Source: VRUE01 sp963727465
GTDB taxonomy: Bacteria > Actinomycetota > Thermoleophilia > Solirubrobacterales > 70-9
Length of the DNA stretch: 64,000 bases
Direction: 5' to 3'
Assembly: GCA_963727465.1 (NCBI GenBank)
Contig: CAVSGL010000003.1
Coordinates: 1-64,000 of the forward strand
Shown: in pieces, positions 50,810 to 57,519 of the stretch
Numbering within the stretch: the first letter of the stretch is position 1
Layout: every line of letters starts with the position of its first letter
Notes under the pieces: generated by a model
The model's database searches: none
The model's input: only the letters and a program-made list of their open reading frames with translations
Told to the model about the DNA's origin: nothing
Translations under genes and position numbers: made by a program

Positions 50810-51469
50810 CTACGTGTTCAGCCTGGTCAACTCATCCTCCAACTGGCGGAGCGCGACCTTGCGCGCTGGGCTCCAGATCTCCTCGCTGCGCAGATCCAGC
50901 GCCTCATGAACCGGCAGGGCAGTTACTTGCGGGCCACTGAGCAGTCGTTTGCGTCCAAGCTCGACCTCTTTCTCCTCGATGGCCCAGAACAGATCGCCAT
51001 CTTCGGTCAGCGCCACAGTCGCTCTGGTCGTGTCCCCCTCCAGTTGGTCGTGAGTAGCCGTGAATAGGACCCACCCGTAGCCGATCGTCTCCTTGGCCTC
51101 TCGCCAGGTGTTCCTTGAGTACACCTGGCCGCGCGCAGACGTCTTGACCTTTACCTTCTCCTCAGTCACGGCAAGGAGTACGACAGGCCGGCTGCTGCTC
51201 TTCAAGGCTTGAGCCGCTCTCTGCGCAGCCGTTTTGACCCGCTCCATCCATGCCATGTGCTCAGCCTCTTTGGCGTCGCTGATCGATTGTTGCTCGGCGT
51301 TGATCTCTGCCTCGCGATGCGCAGGGCAGAGGAGCCTGCCTCCGTGCATGCGCCCGCAACTGCTCTCGTGATCCCAGCTAAATGGCCAATAGCAAATCGG
51401 CGTCCGGCATTCAGCGCAGAGACCGCCGGCGACACGACCACACGAGCAGACTAGATCTCCACTTTTCAT
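50810..51469 (-). CDS. Unknown protein with N-terminal zinc-ribbon/B-box-like cysteine cluster
   Basis: 219 residues. The first 55 carry CSCGR, LCAECRTPICYW, SSCGRMHGG and LLCPAHR, eight Cys and several His spaced as in a double zinc finger. A helical linker (KEAEHMAWMERVKTAAQRAAQAL) and a beta-rich domain (VTEEKVKVKTSARGQVYS; ATVALTEDGDLFWAIEE) follow. Codon use is much less GC-rich than the genome average. Function is unknown. It may be part of a laterally acquired segment with the membrane gene behind it. Confidence 0.6.
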   Translation of the reverse strand: MKSGDLVCSCGRVAGGLCAECRTPICYWPFSWDHESSCGRMHGGRLLCPAHREAEINAEQQSISDAKEAEHMAWMERVKTAAQRAAQALKSSSRPVVLLAVTEEKVKVKTSARGQVYSRNTWREAKETIGYGWVLFTATHDQLEGDTTRATVALTEDGDLFWAIEEKEVELGRKRLLSGPQVTALPVHEALDLRSEEIWSPARKVALRQLEDELTRLNT

Positions 51470-51518
51470 ACGCTGCGAAACGTAGCGCTATGTACCCACG
51501 CTGAGTGGCAAGTGAATC

Positions 51519-52826
51519 TCAAATCTCCTCGCGCTTGATGATGGAGTTGGTTCCCTCGTCCCACCCGGCACTAGCCCAGTCAGCTTTAATGAGTCCTTGA
51601 CGAGCGTCAACTTCAAGCGTGTCAATGAGCGTCGGCGCGCTGCCGGTAGGTCCGCTACCTCTGACTTGGATTTTGATATGGGCCGGCCAGCTCTCGACTG
51701 CCAAATTCAAGAGGCGGCTCTGATCCTGAGGGTCGGCGGCCATCCGTCTATCCCACCCGAAAACGTCCGTCTTGATCACGAGTGCGACATCAAGGCGATG
51801 GGCTTGTCCGTTTCCTGGCATATGTATCGAGGAGCGCTCGTCATCGGTCCATACTCCCTGCAACGGGTCACGAGGCGAGAAGGAGCCGTCTCGGTCATCG
51901 GGCAGGTAGTCGATCGAGGCGTGAACGTCTTTGGCCGCCGCTGCCCCCTGAGCGTTAATCACCGGGACGCGAATAGTACGGCCATGTCCTAGCGGCGTTG
52001 CCACGTCGGGATAAGTCGAGATCTCCGCCCTACCGAACGACAACTTGGGCGCGTCCGGCGAGTTCTGCTGCAAGCCTCGCAGGTGGGCAAGCGCGCGATC
52101 CAGAACGGAGATCGCAGCAGGGAGCCGAACGCTCTCATCGACTTTTCGGGTGATCATTTCCGCCATCGGCCCCTCAAAACGGGGGAGCTCTTTGTAGCGG
52201 GTCCAGACAGCACTGCACTCGCCGTATGCGTCGTCCAGAATCTCCCGTGACTTGTGCATGGCCCGGTCCGTCAGCTGATCCGCCAAGGGGCTGTATTTGG
52301 CCGATGCAGGACCCCTCGGGAAGTGCTTCGTTTCCTCGGCATGCTGAAAGAGCTTGCGGTTCGCTTCAAGCTCAGTAATCGCGTTGGCGAGCGCACGATC
52401 CCACGAGGTCTCTTTGCCTGTTTGCGCCTCGGGCGAAATTACGTACCTATTCCCGACCTGAAGGTCTCTGCCCACCTGGGGGTTCGAGATCGCGGACCCG
52501 CCCGTGGAGGCGGCGGATGAATCCTCAGCTGAACTCGCGTCGCCGCCATGTCCGCCCCCGGACCCGCTATCGCCGGTTACAGCTCGGTGCGGATCTAGAT
52601 GCTTGCGTCCCCAAAACCAATACAGGGCAGCGACGACCAGTAGCGCCCCAGTAACCGACCACCACACCAGATACGTCAGGGCTTCGTGACTTCCACCGCT
52701 ATACGACAAATTTACAGCCTGGGCCAGCGTAAGAAGAAAAAGCGGCCCTGACACGACTCCCACGAGGTTGAGCACCCTTCCCATTTTGCCCACGATAGTG
52801 GCGCCATCGGCAGCAGCGGCGACCAC
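51519..52826 (-). CDS. Unknown membrane protein with two N-terminal helices and large soluble domain
   Basis: 435 residues from GTG 52824-52826; the ATG at 52784 (MGRVLNLVG) is an alternative. Helices VSGPLFLLTLAQAVNL and YLVWWSVTGALLVVAALYWF are followed by a Gly/Ser/Asp linker, a helical section (WDRALANAITELEANRKLF) and a beta-rich end (VPVINAQGAAAAKDVHASI). I recognise no family. Lower GC like its neighbour. The gap to 51469 is 49 nt, so both may share a transcript. Confidence 0.55.
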   Translation of the reverse strand: MVAAAADGATIVGKMGRVLNLVGVVSGPLFLLTLAQAVNLSYSGGSHEALTYLVWWSVTGALLVVAALYWFWGRKHLDPHRAVTGDSGSGGGHGGDASSAEDSSAASTGGSAISNPQVGRDLQVGNRYVISPEAQTGKETSWDRALANAITELEANRKLFQHAEETKHFPRGPASAKYSPLADQLTDRAMHKSREILDDAYGECSAVWTRYKELPRFEGPMAEMITRKVDESVRLPAAISVLDRALAHLRGLQQNSPDAPKLSFGRAEISTYPDVATPLGHGRTIRVPVINAQGAAAAKDVHASIDYLPDDRDGSFSPRDPLQGVWTDDERSSIHMPGNGQAHRLDVALVIKTDVFGWDRRMAADPQDQSRLLNLAVESWPAHIKIQVRGSGPTGSAPTLIDTLEVDARQGLIKADWASAGWDEGTNSIIKREEI

Positions 52827-53073
52827 GCGCGCCCCTCCTCGAGAGGCCGCTTGCTTGGCGTTTCGTAGCGGTTAGGGTCCAACAGTCGGTCCAGTCCACT
52901 GCGTCCCCGCAGCTTGCTGACGCCTTCGGTGGACACCCCGTATGAATGGCAGTGCGAGTCGGTAACCGGCTTCGGTAAGCACGGCTTGCTCACCGTTCGA
53001 CCTCTTGTCGGCTCCTCTCAGCGCCACGGTCGGCCAGCGTCAGTGCTCCTTCCGCGTGAAAGGGGGGTGGGCA

Positions 53074-53613
53074 TCATCCATCGTCGAACGAAACGCCATA
53101 TGACTCCAGCCATGAGATGACGCTGGTGATCAACTCGGGGAGTCCGGCGCGCAGTCTTTCTACGGTTTCCCGGACCTCTTCGGGGGACACATCGGGAGAG
53201 GCGTGCTCGAGGCGGCCCTCGAGGACGTAGCAGTGGTTCAGCAGCTCGAGCTGCTTCTGCGTAAGTCCGCCATCGCTCCGCACCGCAGCGAAGACCTGGT
53301 CGGCGTGAGGGCGGCGATGGGGTAGGAGGCCGACCAGCCGTGTGCCCGCCGCGGCCTTGAGGATCTCGACGCTGGCATTCACGATGGCCGAGTAACTGCC
53401 TGTCACTGCCATCGTCCGGATCGTGTCGTGGGGGTCGGAGGACTCGAACGCCCTGCGCCAGTCCTTGCGATCGAGCTTGCCCCCGAAGCTCTCCTCGACC
53501 GCGAAGTCAAGTCCGACCTTGTGCTTGTGAATCGACTTGCAGAGTCGCGCCAGCCGCGCTTCCTCCGCTTGTCTGGCTTTCGTGCTGATCTGAGTCTTGA
53601 GCTCGCGGGTCAC
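53074..53613 (-). CDS. HEPN-like partner of the nucleotidyltransferase
   Basis: 179 residues, all-helical. GSYSAIVNASVEILKAAAGT followed by KQLELLNHCYVLEGRLEH resembles HEPN topology, and RLCKSIH and EGRLEH are possible catalytic R/H positions. The RX4HXY motif of HepT toxins is not intact. It follows the nucleotidyltransferase gene with a 4-nt overlap (ATGA, 53610-53613), as in MNT-HEPN toxin-antitoxin pairs. The HEPN assignment is by pattern and context only. Confidence 0.5.
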   Translation of the reverse strand: MTRELKTQISTKARQAEEARLARLCKSIHKHKVGLDFAVEESFGGKLDRKDWRRAFESSDPHDTIRTMAVTGSYSAIVNASVEILKAAAGTRLVGLLPHRRPHADQVFAAVRSDGGLTQKQLELLNHCYVLEGRLEHASPDVSPEEVRETVERLRAGLPELITSVISWLESYGVSFDDG

Positions 53614-54161
53614 CGGGTCAGCTCCGCGATGGCCTGTCCTGCTTCGTCCATCTGACGCCGATACGAGCGCTGGGCGCGGGCGCGAATCGCGCGCCTGCGA
53701 CTCAGGAGGTTCGGCCAGAGCTCGTCCCGGTCGACGATCACCCGTCCCTCATCCAGCACTCGGGCCAAGAGGAGCGGTGCGTTCGGCTCGATCCGATTCA
53801 GATGCGCCACATCGATCTCGCGGCCGGCGCAGGTACCCAACCGCCTTGCGAGTCGCGTGGCCACCAGGGGGTCGTCGCCTGAGAGAGCGACGAGCAGGTC
53901 GAGATCGGAGCCGCCGTCGGCGTCGCCGCGCGCGATCGATCCGTAGAGCACTGCGAGTCGAACATCGCGCTCCGTGCGCAGTGCCCTCTTCAGGCAGGAG
54001 AGAAGCCCCCAGTGATCGTGCAGATACTCCGCCTCTCCAGGCGAAAGCCTGACCCTGCGGGGACCGGGACGATGGCAGCGAACGGTGCCCTGCGCCACCG
54101 CCCGGCGCAGCGTGCGCTCATCCGCATTCAGGTCCCCGGCCAGCTGCTGGATCGCGCCCAT
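53610..54161 (-). CDS. MNT-type nucleotidyltransferase with N-terminal HTH (candidate antitoxin)
   Basis: 183 residues. LYGSIARGDADGGSDLDLLVA gives GSX10DXD exactly, the mark of minimal nucleotidyltransferases such as MntA. Before it, NADERTLRRAVAQGTVRCHR and RVRLSPGEAEYLHDHW look like a winged HTH, not usual in MntA. AREIDVAHLNRIEPN supplies the third acidic residue. MntA-like enzymes silence HEPN toxins by AMPylation; the HTH could give autoregulation. A short palindrome lies upstream. Confidence 0.75.
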   Translation of the reverse strand: MGAIQQLAGDLNADERTLRRAVAQGTVRCHRPGPRRVRLSPGEAEYLHDHWGLLSCLKRALRTERDVRLAVLYGSIARGDADGGSDLDLLVALSGDDPLVATRLARRLGTCAGREIDVAHLNRIEPNAPLLLARVLDEGRVIVDRDELWPNLLSRRRAIRARAQRSYRRQMDEAGQAIAELTR

Positions 54162-54191
54162 ACATGGCAGCGTAGCGTACTTATATGTCCG

Positions 54192-54205
54192 TTACATGCT
54201 TGTAA
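54192..54205. promoter_or_regulatory. Palindrome upstream of the nucleotidyltransferase gene
   Basis: TTACATGCTTGTAA has 5-bp arms TTACA/TGTAA around 4 nt and lies about 30 nt before the ATG, next to CATATAAGT on the gene's strand, a -10-like sequence. It is a candidate operator for the HTH-nucleotidyltransferase. Confidence 0.4.
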
Positions 54206-54259
54206 GCGCGCACATGGTGGCGGCCTCGGCAGGGTGCGAGGCCGCCACTCATCCGGTGC

Positions 54260-54556
54260 TCAGCAGGCGTCCCAGAGGTGCGCGCAGCGGAGCGCGGCCC
54301 TGGTCGGGACGGCGAAGCCGCCCTCGCAGTGCAGCAGGCCGGCGCCGTCGAGGTCGCGAATTGCTCGCTCGACCGCGTCCCCGGCGGCGAAGTCGACGCC
54401 GGCGTTCAGTGCCCGCGCGACCTCGGGGATCGTCAGCTGGGTCGGGTGTTCGTCGAGCAGGAAGGCCAGAACCACGCGTTCGACCTGGGCGTCCTGCTCT
54501 GCGGGCAGCGGATCGCGCTCGAACTCGAGGCGATCCATAGTCTTGATCTCAGCCAT
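54260..54556 (-). CDS. Small winged-helix-like protein (paralogue of the one at 19222)
   Basis: 98 residues. VVLAFLLDEHPTQLTIPEVARAL, DAVERAIRDLDGAGLL and FAVPTRAALRC match the protein at 19222-19509 along the whole length. GAAGGAGAG precedes the ATG. The leader holds a GC-rich hairpin like that of the paralogue. A single-domain DNA-binding regulator is inferred. Confidence 0.65.
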   Translation of the reverse strand: MAEIKTMDRLEFERDPLPAEQDAQVERVVLAFLLDEHPTQLTIPEVARALNAGVDFAAGDAVERAIRDLDGAGLLHCEGGFAVPTRAALRCAHLWDAC

Positions 54557-54581
54557 TTGGAGGAATCTCTCCTTCTGGTCA

Positions 54582-54617
54582 GGCTCCCGGCTGGCGTGGT
54601 CGCGCCCGCCGGGGGCC
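54582..54617 (-). promoter_or_regulatory. Leader hairpin of the winged-helix gene
   Basis: GGCTCCCGG (54582-54590) pairs with CCGGGGGCC (54609-54617) with one wobble. On the minus strand the CAGCCGGGAGCC arm then leads to a strong ribosome-binding site. The paralogue at 19509 has CAGCCGGGGGCC in the same place and a similar spacing. Confidence 0.5.
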
Positions 54618-54799
54618 GCTTTCTGGGGTCGCTGCGTCGCTACGCTTGCCCGCGCGATCGGCCTGGTTGAGTGCTATGCCGGTCGCCACGGGGCCGGTGT
54701 TGATCGCACGCGGCCCCACTTATGTGGTTGCACCGTACATGTCGCGGTGGCGGAAGGTTCTCGCCCGCCGGCAACGGGAGGGCCGCCGCTGCGGAACGA

Positions 54800-55099
54800 T
54801 CAGTCGAGATCGAAGGCGGCCGCGATTGCGTTGCTGAGGGCCGGCTCTTGGCGGTCCAGCAGCGTGCCGATCTGTTCTCCCAAGGAGTCGGCGGGGATGG
54901 TGGTGACGTTGTCGCAGCTCACGACGGAGGGCTCCGCAAGGCCATTCGTGGCGTTGACGCTCACCTCGGTGGAGAGACCGCGGATGGTTGTGGTGATCGG
55001 GGCGACCGTGACCGTCTTGAGATGTGGCCGCACGAGCTCACGCGTAAGGATCAGCACGGGGCGGGCCTTGTCGAGCTGCGCGACGTGGATGGGCCGCAT
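54800..55099 (-). CDS. mazF: MazF/PemK-type mRNA interferase toxin
   Basis: 99 residues. KARPVLILTRELVRPHLKTV, VAPITTTIRGLSTEVSV and EPSVVSCDNVTTIPADSL are the three blocks of MazF (PVLI, T/S..R, SVV.CDQ). It cleaves RNA when not bound by the antitoxin. It is encoded right after mazE with a TGATG overlap (55097-55101). Confidence 0.88.
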   Translation of the reverse strand: MRPIHVAQLDKARPVLILTRELVRPHLKTVTVAPITTTIRGLSTEVSVNATNGLAEPSVVSCDNVTTIPADSLGEQIGTLLDRQEPALSNAIAAAFDLD

Positions 55100-55332
55100 C
55101 AGGCGAGGTCAAGAGGAAGGCCGGCGGAGTGCTCAGCGAGACGCGCGAGCTCGGGGTCCGGACCGGTGCGAGCAAGGATCTGCGCATCGCGTTCGGCGAG
55201 CGCCCGCCGGCGCTCGCGCTCGAGCGCATGAGTGACTACCGCGGCCCGGCTGCGGCCGCCGCCGGAATCGACGACTGCGTCGACGAAGTCGACGAGCTCC
55301 TCGGGAAGCCGAACGGCGATCTGCTTGCTCAT
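55099..55332 (-). CDS. mazE: MazE-like ribbon-helix-helix antitoxin
   Basis: 77 residues. MSKQIAVRLPEELVDFVDAV and GRSRAAVVTHALERE form a ribbon-helix-helix DNA-binding domain; the acidic/hydrophobic tail (DPELARLAEHSAGLPLDL) would bind MazF. Just upstream, GGTACCGCTTTGCTACC is an imperfect palindrome overlapping the likely promoter, consistent with autorepression. Confidence 0.85.
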   Translation of the reverse strand: MSKQIAVRLPEELVDFVDAVVDSGGGRSRAAVVTHALERERRRALAERDAQILARTGPDPELARLAEHSAGLPLDLA

Positions 55333-55398
55333 CCCATAACGGTAGCAAAGCGGTACCACGCCTAAAGCCGGCCCGCCTCGCTGCCGACAACGAGCGGG

Positions 55399-56403
55399 AT
55401 GGCGGGCGTGACGATCGGCCGAATCAATCGTCTGGCGGCACTGGCGATCCTGACCGGGGTTGCGGTGCTGTGCATGGGAGCCGGATCGGCGAGCGCTGCC
55501 TGGCCGGGGAGGAACGGCCCGATCGTCTTTGCCGGCGGCGAAGAGCTCGAATCCGGAAGCGGGCTCTGGTCGAGCATGCCGAACGGGAGGCGACTGCGGC
55601 AGCTGACCGCCGATTCGAGCGATTCCGAAGTCCAGACCTCCGCCGACGGCCGCTGGATCGTCTTCGCCCGCTCGGTTGACGTCGGCGGCACCTCGGCACG
55701 GCACGTCTTCGTCGCCCGCGCCGACGGCAGCGGAGTCAGCGAGGTGACGACGGGCCCCGTGTTCGACCGAACGCCGTGCTTCTCCCGCTCCGGTCGCCGG
55801 ATCCTCTTCTCCCGCTTCGTCAGGGCCTCCGACGAGGAAAAGGCTTTCGACGTCGAACACATCTTCAGCGTCCGCCGCGACGGCGGCGGCCTGCGCCGCC
55901 TCACCTCCGGCAACTTCAGCGACCGGAACCCGGCCGTCTCGCCGAACGGCCGGATCATCGCCTTCGAACGCGTAACGGCGCTCAGGGTGACCGGGGTGGA
56001 GCCGCACGTCTACACGATGCGCGCGAACGGGTCTCGGGCCCGCGACACCACGCCCAACCTCGGCACCTGGTCGTCGCAGCCCGACTTCAGCCCCTCCGGA
56101 AACCGGATCGTCTTCGTGCGCGGCTATCCCGGCGCGCGCATCGCCGACCTCTTCACGATGCGGCCGAACGGCAGGGGGTGGCGCCGTCTGACGGGGAGGG
56201 CGAACCGCCCGGTCGGCGGTTTTTCGAGCCCCTCCTACTCCCCCGACGGCAGATTCGTCGTGGCCGCGCGCACGCCGCCGTTTGGATCGTCCTCGAACCT
56301 CCAGGTGTTCCGGGTCAGGGACCGCCGTCGGGTCGCGACCCTCGGCGGCGCCCGGGCCCCGCGCTCGCCCAGCATGCAGGGCCCGGCCTGGCGCGTTCGG
56401 TAG
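55399..56403 (+). CDS. Secreted TolB/PD40-type beta-propeller protein
   Basis: 334 residues. A signal peptide (LAALAILTGVAVLCMGAGSASAAW) leads into about six blades: TSADGRWIVFARS, FSRSGRRILFSRF, VSPNGRIIAFERV, FSPSGNRIVFVRG, YSPDGRFVVAART. The ligand or partner is unknown; TolB-like propellers bind proteins or glycans at the cell surface. ATG 55399 (or GTG 55408). It is followed by a bidirectional-looking hairpin and converges with ddl. Confidence 0.82.
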   Translation: MAGVTIGRINRLAALAILTGVAVLCMGAGSASAAWPGRNGPIVFAGGEELESGSGLWSSMPNGRRLRQLTADSSDSEVQTSADGRWIVFARSVDVGGTSARHVFVARADGSGVSEVTTGPVFDRTPCFSRSGRRILFSRFVRASDEEKAFDVEHIFSVRRDGGGLRRLTSGNFSDRNPAVSPNGRIIAFERVTALRVTGVEPHVYTMRANGSRARDTTPNLGTWSSQPDFSPSGNRIVFVRGYPGARIADLFTMRPNGRGWRRLTGRANRPVGGFSSPSYSPDGRFVVAARTPPFGSSSNLQVFRVRDRRRVATLGGARAPRSPSMQGPAWRVR

Positions 56404-56463
56404 CAAGCCGGACCGGGCTTGACGGACACCGTCTCAGCAGGCGCTCCGCCTCGCGTGCAGTTC

Positions 56464-56534
56464 GCCCATCCAACATTGACCCCATCCTGGTGTGGTCAAT
56501 GTTGGATGGGCGGCCCGCTTCGGGGGTCTTTCTT
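56464..56534 (+). terminator. Terminator between the propeller gene and ddl
   Basis: GCCCATCCAACATTGACC (56464-56481) and its perfect complement (56494-56511) form an 18-bp stem with a 12-nt loop. After it come CCCGCTTCGGGGG and TCTTTCTTTCTTTT, so the plus-strand transcript meets a second small hairpin and a T-rich tail. The large stem could stop both converging transcripts. Confidence 0.75.
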
Positions 56535-56553
56535 TCTTTTCGTGCGCGGAGCC

Positions 56554-57519
56554 TCAGAACTCGTGGGAGCGGGCCTTGGTGTGGCGCTCTATGGCCAGCT
56601 CGAGCAGGCGGTTGCAGAGGTCCGGGTAGGGGAGGCCGGTGGCCTCCCAGAGCTTGGCGTAGACGCTGGTCTCGGTGAAGCCGGGCATCGTGTTGAGCTC
56701 GTTGACGAGGATCTCGCCGTCGGGCTCGACGAAGAAGTCGCAGCGGGCGAGGCCGGCGCAGCCGCCGAGGCGGAAGGCTTCCAGCGCCAGGTCGCGCAGC
56801 CGGGCCGTGCTCTCGGCGTCGAGCGGCGCCGGCGCGATCAGCTCCATGCCGCCGTCGCTGTACTTGGTCTCGTAGTCGTACCAGTCGCCGTGGGCGATGA
56901 CCTCGCCCGGCAGCGAGGCCTCGACGTCCTCGTTGCCGAGCAGCGAGCACTCGACCTCGCGGCCGTGGGCCGAGGCCTCGACGATCACCCGCGGGTCGTG
57001 GCGCAGCGCCAGGTCGACCGCCGGGTCGAGCTCGCGCAGGTCGCCGACCCGGCTGATGCCGACGCTGGAGCCGAGCCGCGAGGGCTTGACCCAGAGCGGC
57101 AGCCCCATCGCCTCGCAGCGCTCGCGCCAGCCCGGCTCGCCGACCCCGGCGAACTCGACCTGCGGCAGGCCGTGCTGGGCGAAGAGCCGCTTCAGCGTCA
57201 GCTTGTCCATGCAGACGGCCGAGGCGAGCACGTCGGAGCCGACGTAGGGCAGGTCGAGCCACTCGAGCACGCCCTGCACGCTGCCGTCCTCGCCGAACGG
57301 GCCGTGCAGCGCCGGGAAGGCGGCGTCGGCGCCGAACAGCCCCGCCGCGGGGACCAGCTCGACCGGGGCGCCGCGGAAGCTCCAGCTGCCGTCGCGGGCG
57401 ATCGTCACCTGTAGCGCCTCGTGCCCGGCCTGCTCGAGCCCGCGCGCCACCGCCTCCCCCGAGCGCAGCGAGACGTCGTGCTCGGAGGAACGGCCGCCGC
57501 AGAGGACCGCGACCTTCAT
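56554..57519 (-). CDS. ddl: D-alanine--D-alanine ligase
   Basis: 321 residues. It makes D-Ala-D-Ala for peptidoglycan. VAVLCGGRSSEHDVSLRSG is the N-terminal signature; ALHGPFGEDGSVQGVLEW, VKPSRLGSSVGIS (ATP grasp loop) and EILVNELNTMPGFTETS (metal-binding ExN) follow. The ATG at 57519 overlaps the stop of the PASTA kinase gene (ATGA), so synthesis is coupled to the cell-wall signalling operon. Confidence 0.95.
   Translation of the reverse strand: MKVAVLCGGRSSEHDVSLRSGEAVARGLEQAGHEALQVTIARDGSWSFRGAPVELVPAAGLFGADAAFPALHGPFGEDGSVQGVLEWLDLPYVGSDVLASAVCMDKLTLKRLFAQHGLPQVEFAGVGEPGWRERCEAMGLPLWVKPSRLGSSVGISRVGDLRELDPAVDLALRHDPRVIVEASAHGREVECSLLGNEDVEASLPGEVIAHGDWYDYETKYSDGGMELIAPAPLDAESTARLRDLALEAFRLGGCAGLARCDFFVEPDGEILVNELNTMPGFTETSVYAKLWEATGLPYPDLCNRLLELAIERHTKARSHEF

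Noticed and set aside
52827..53073. Possible recombinase fragment in the gap before the HEPN-like gene
   Set aside because: A short minus-strand frame (DSHCHSYGVSTEGVSKLRG) looked suggestive, but no catalytic residues or longer similarity could be seen.
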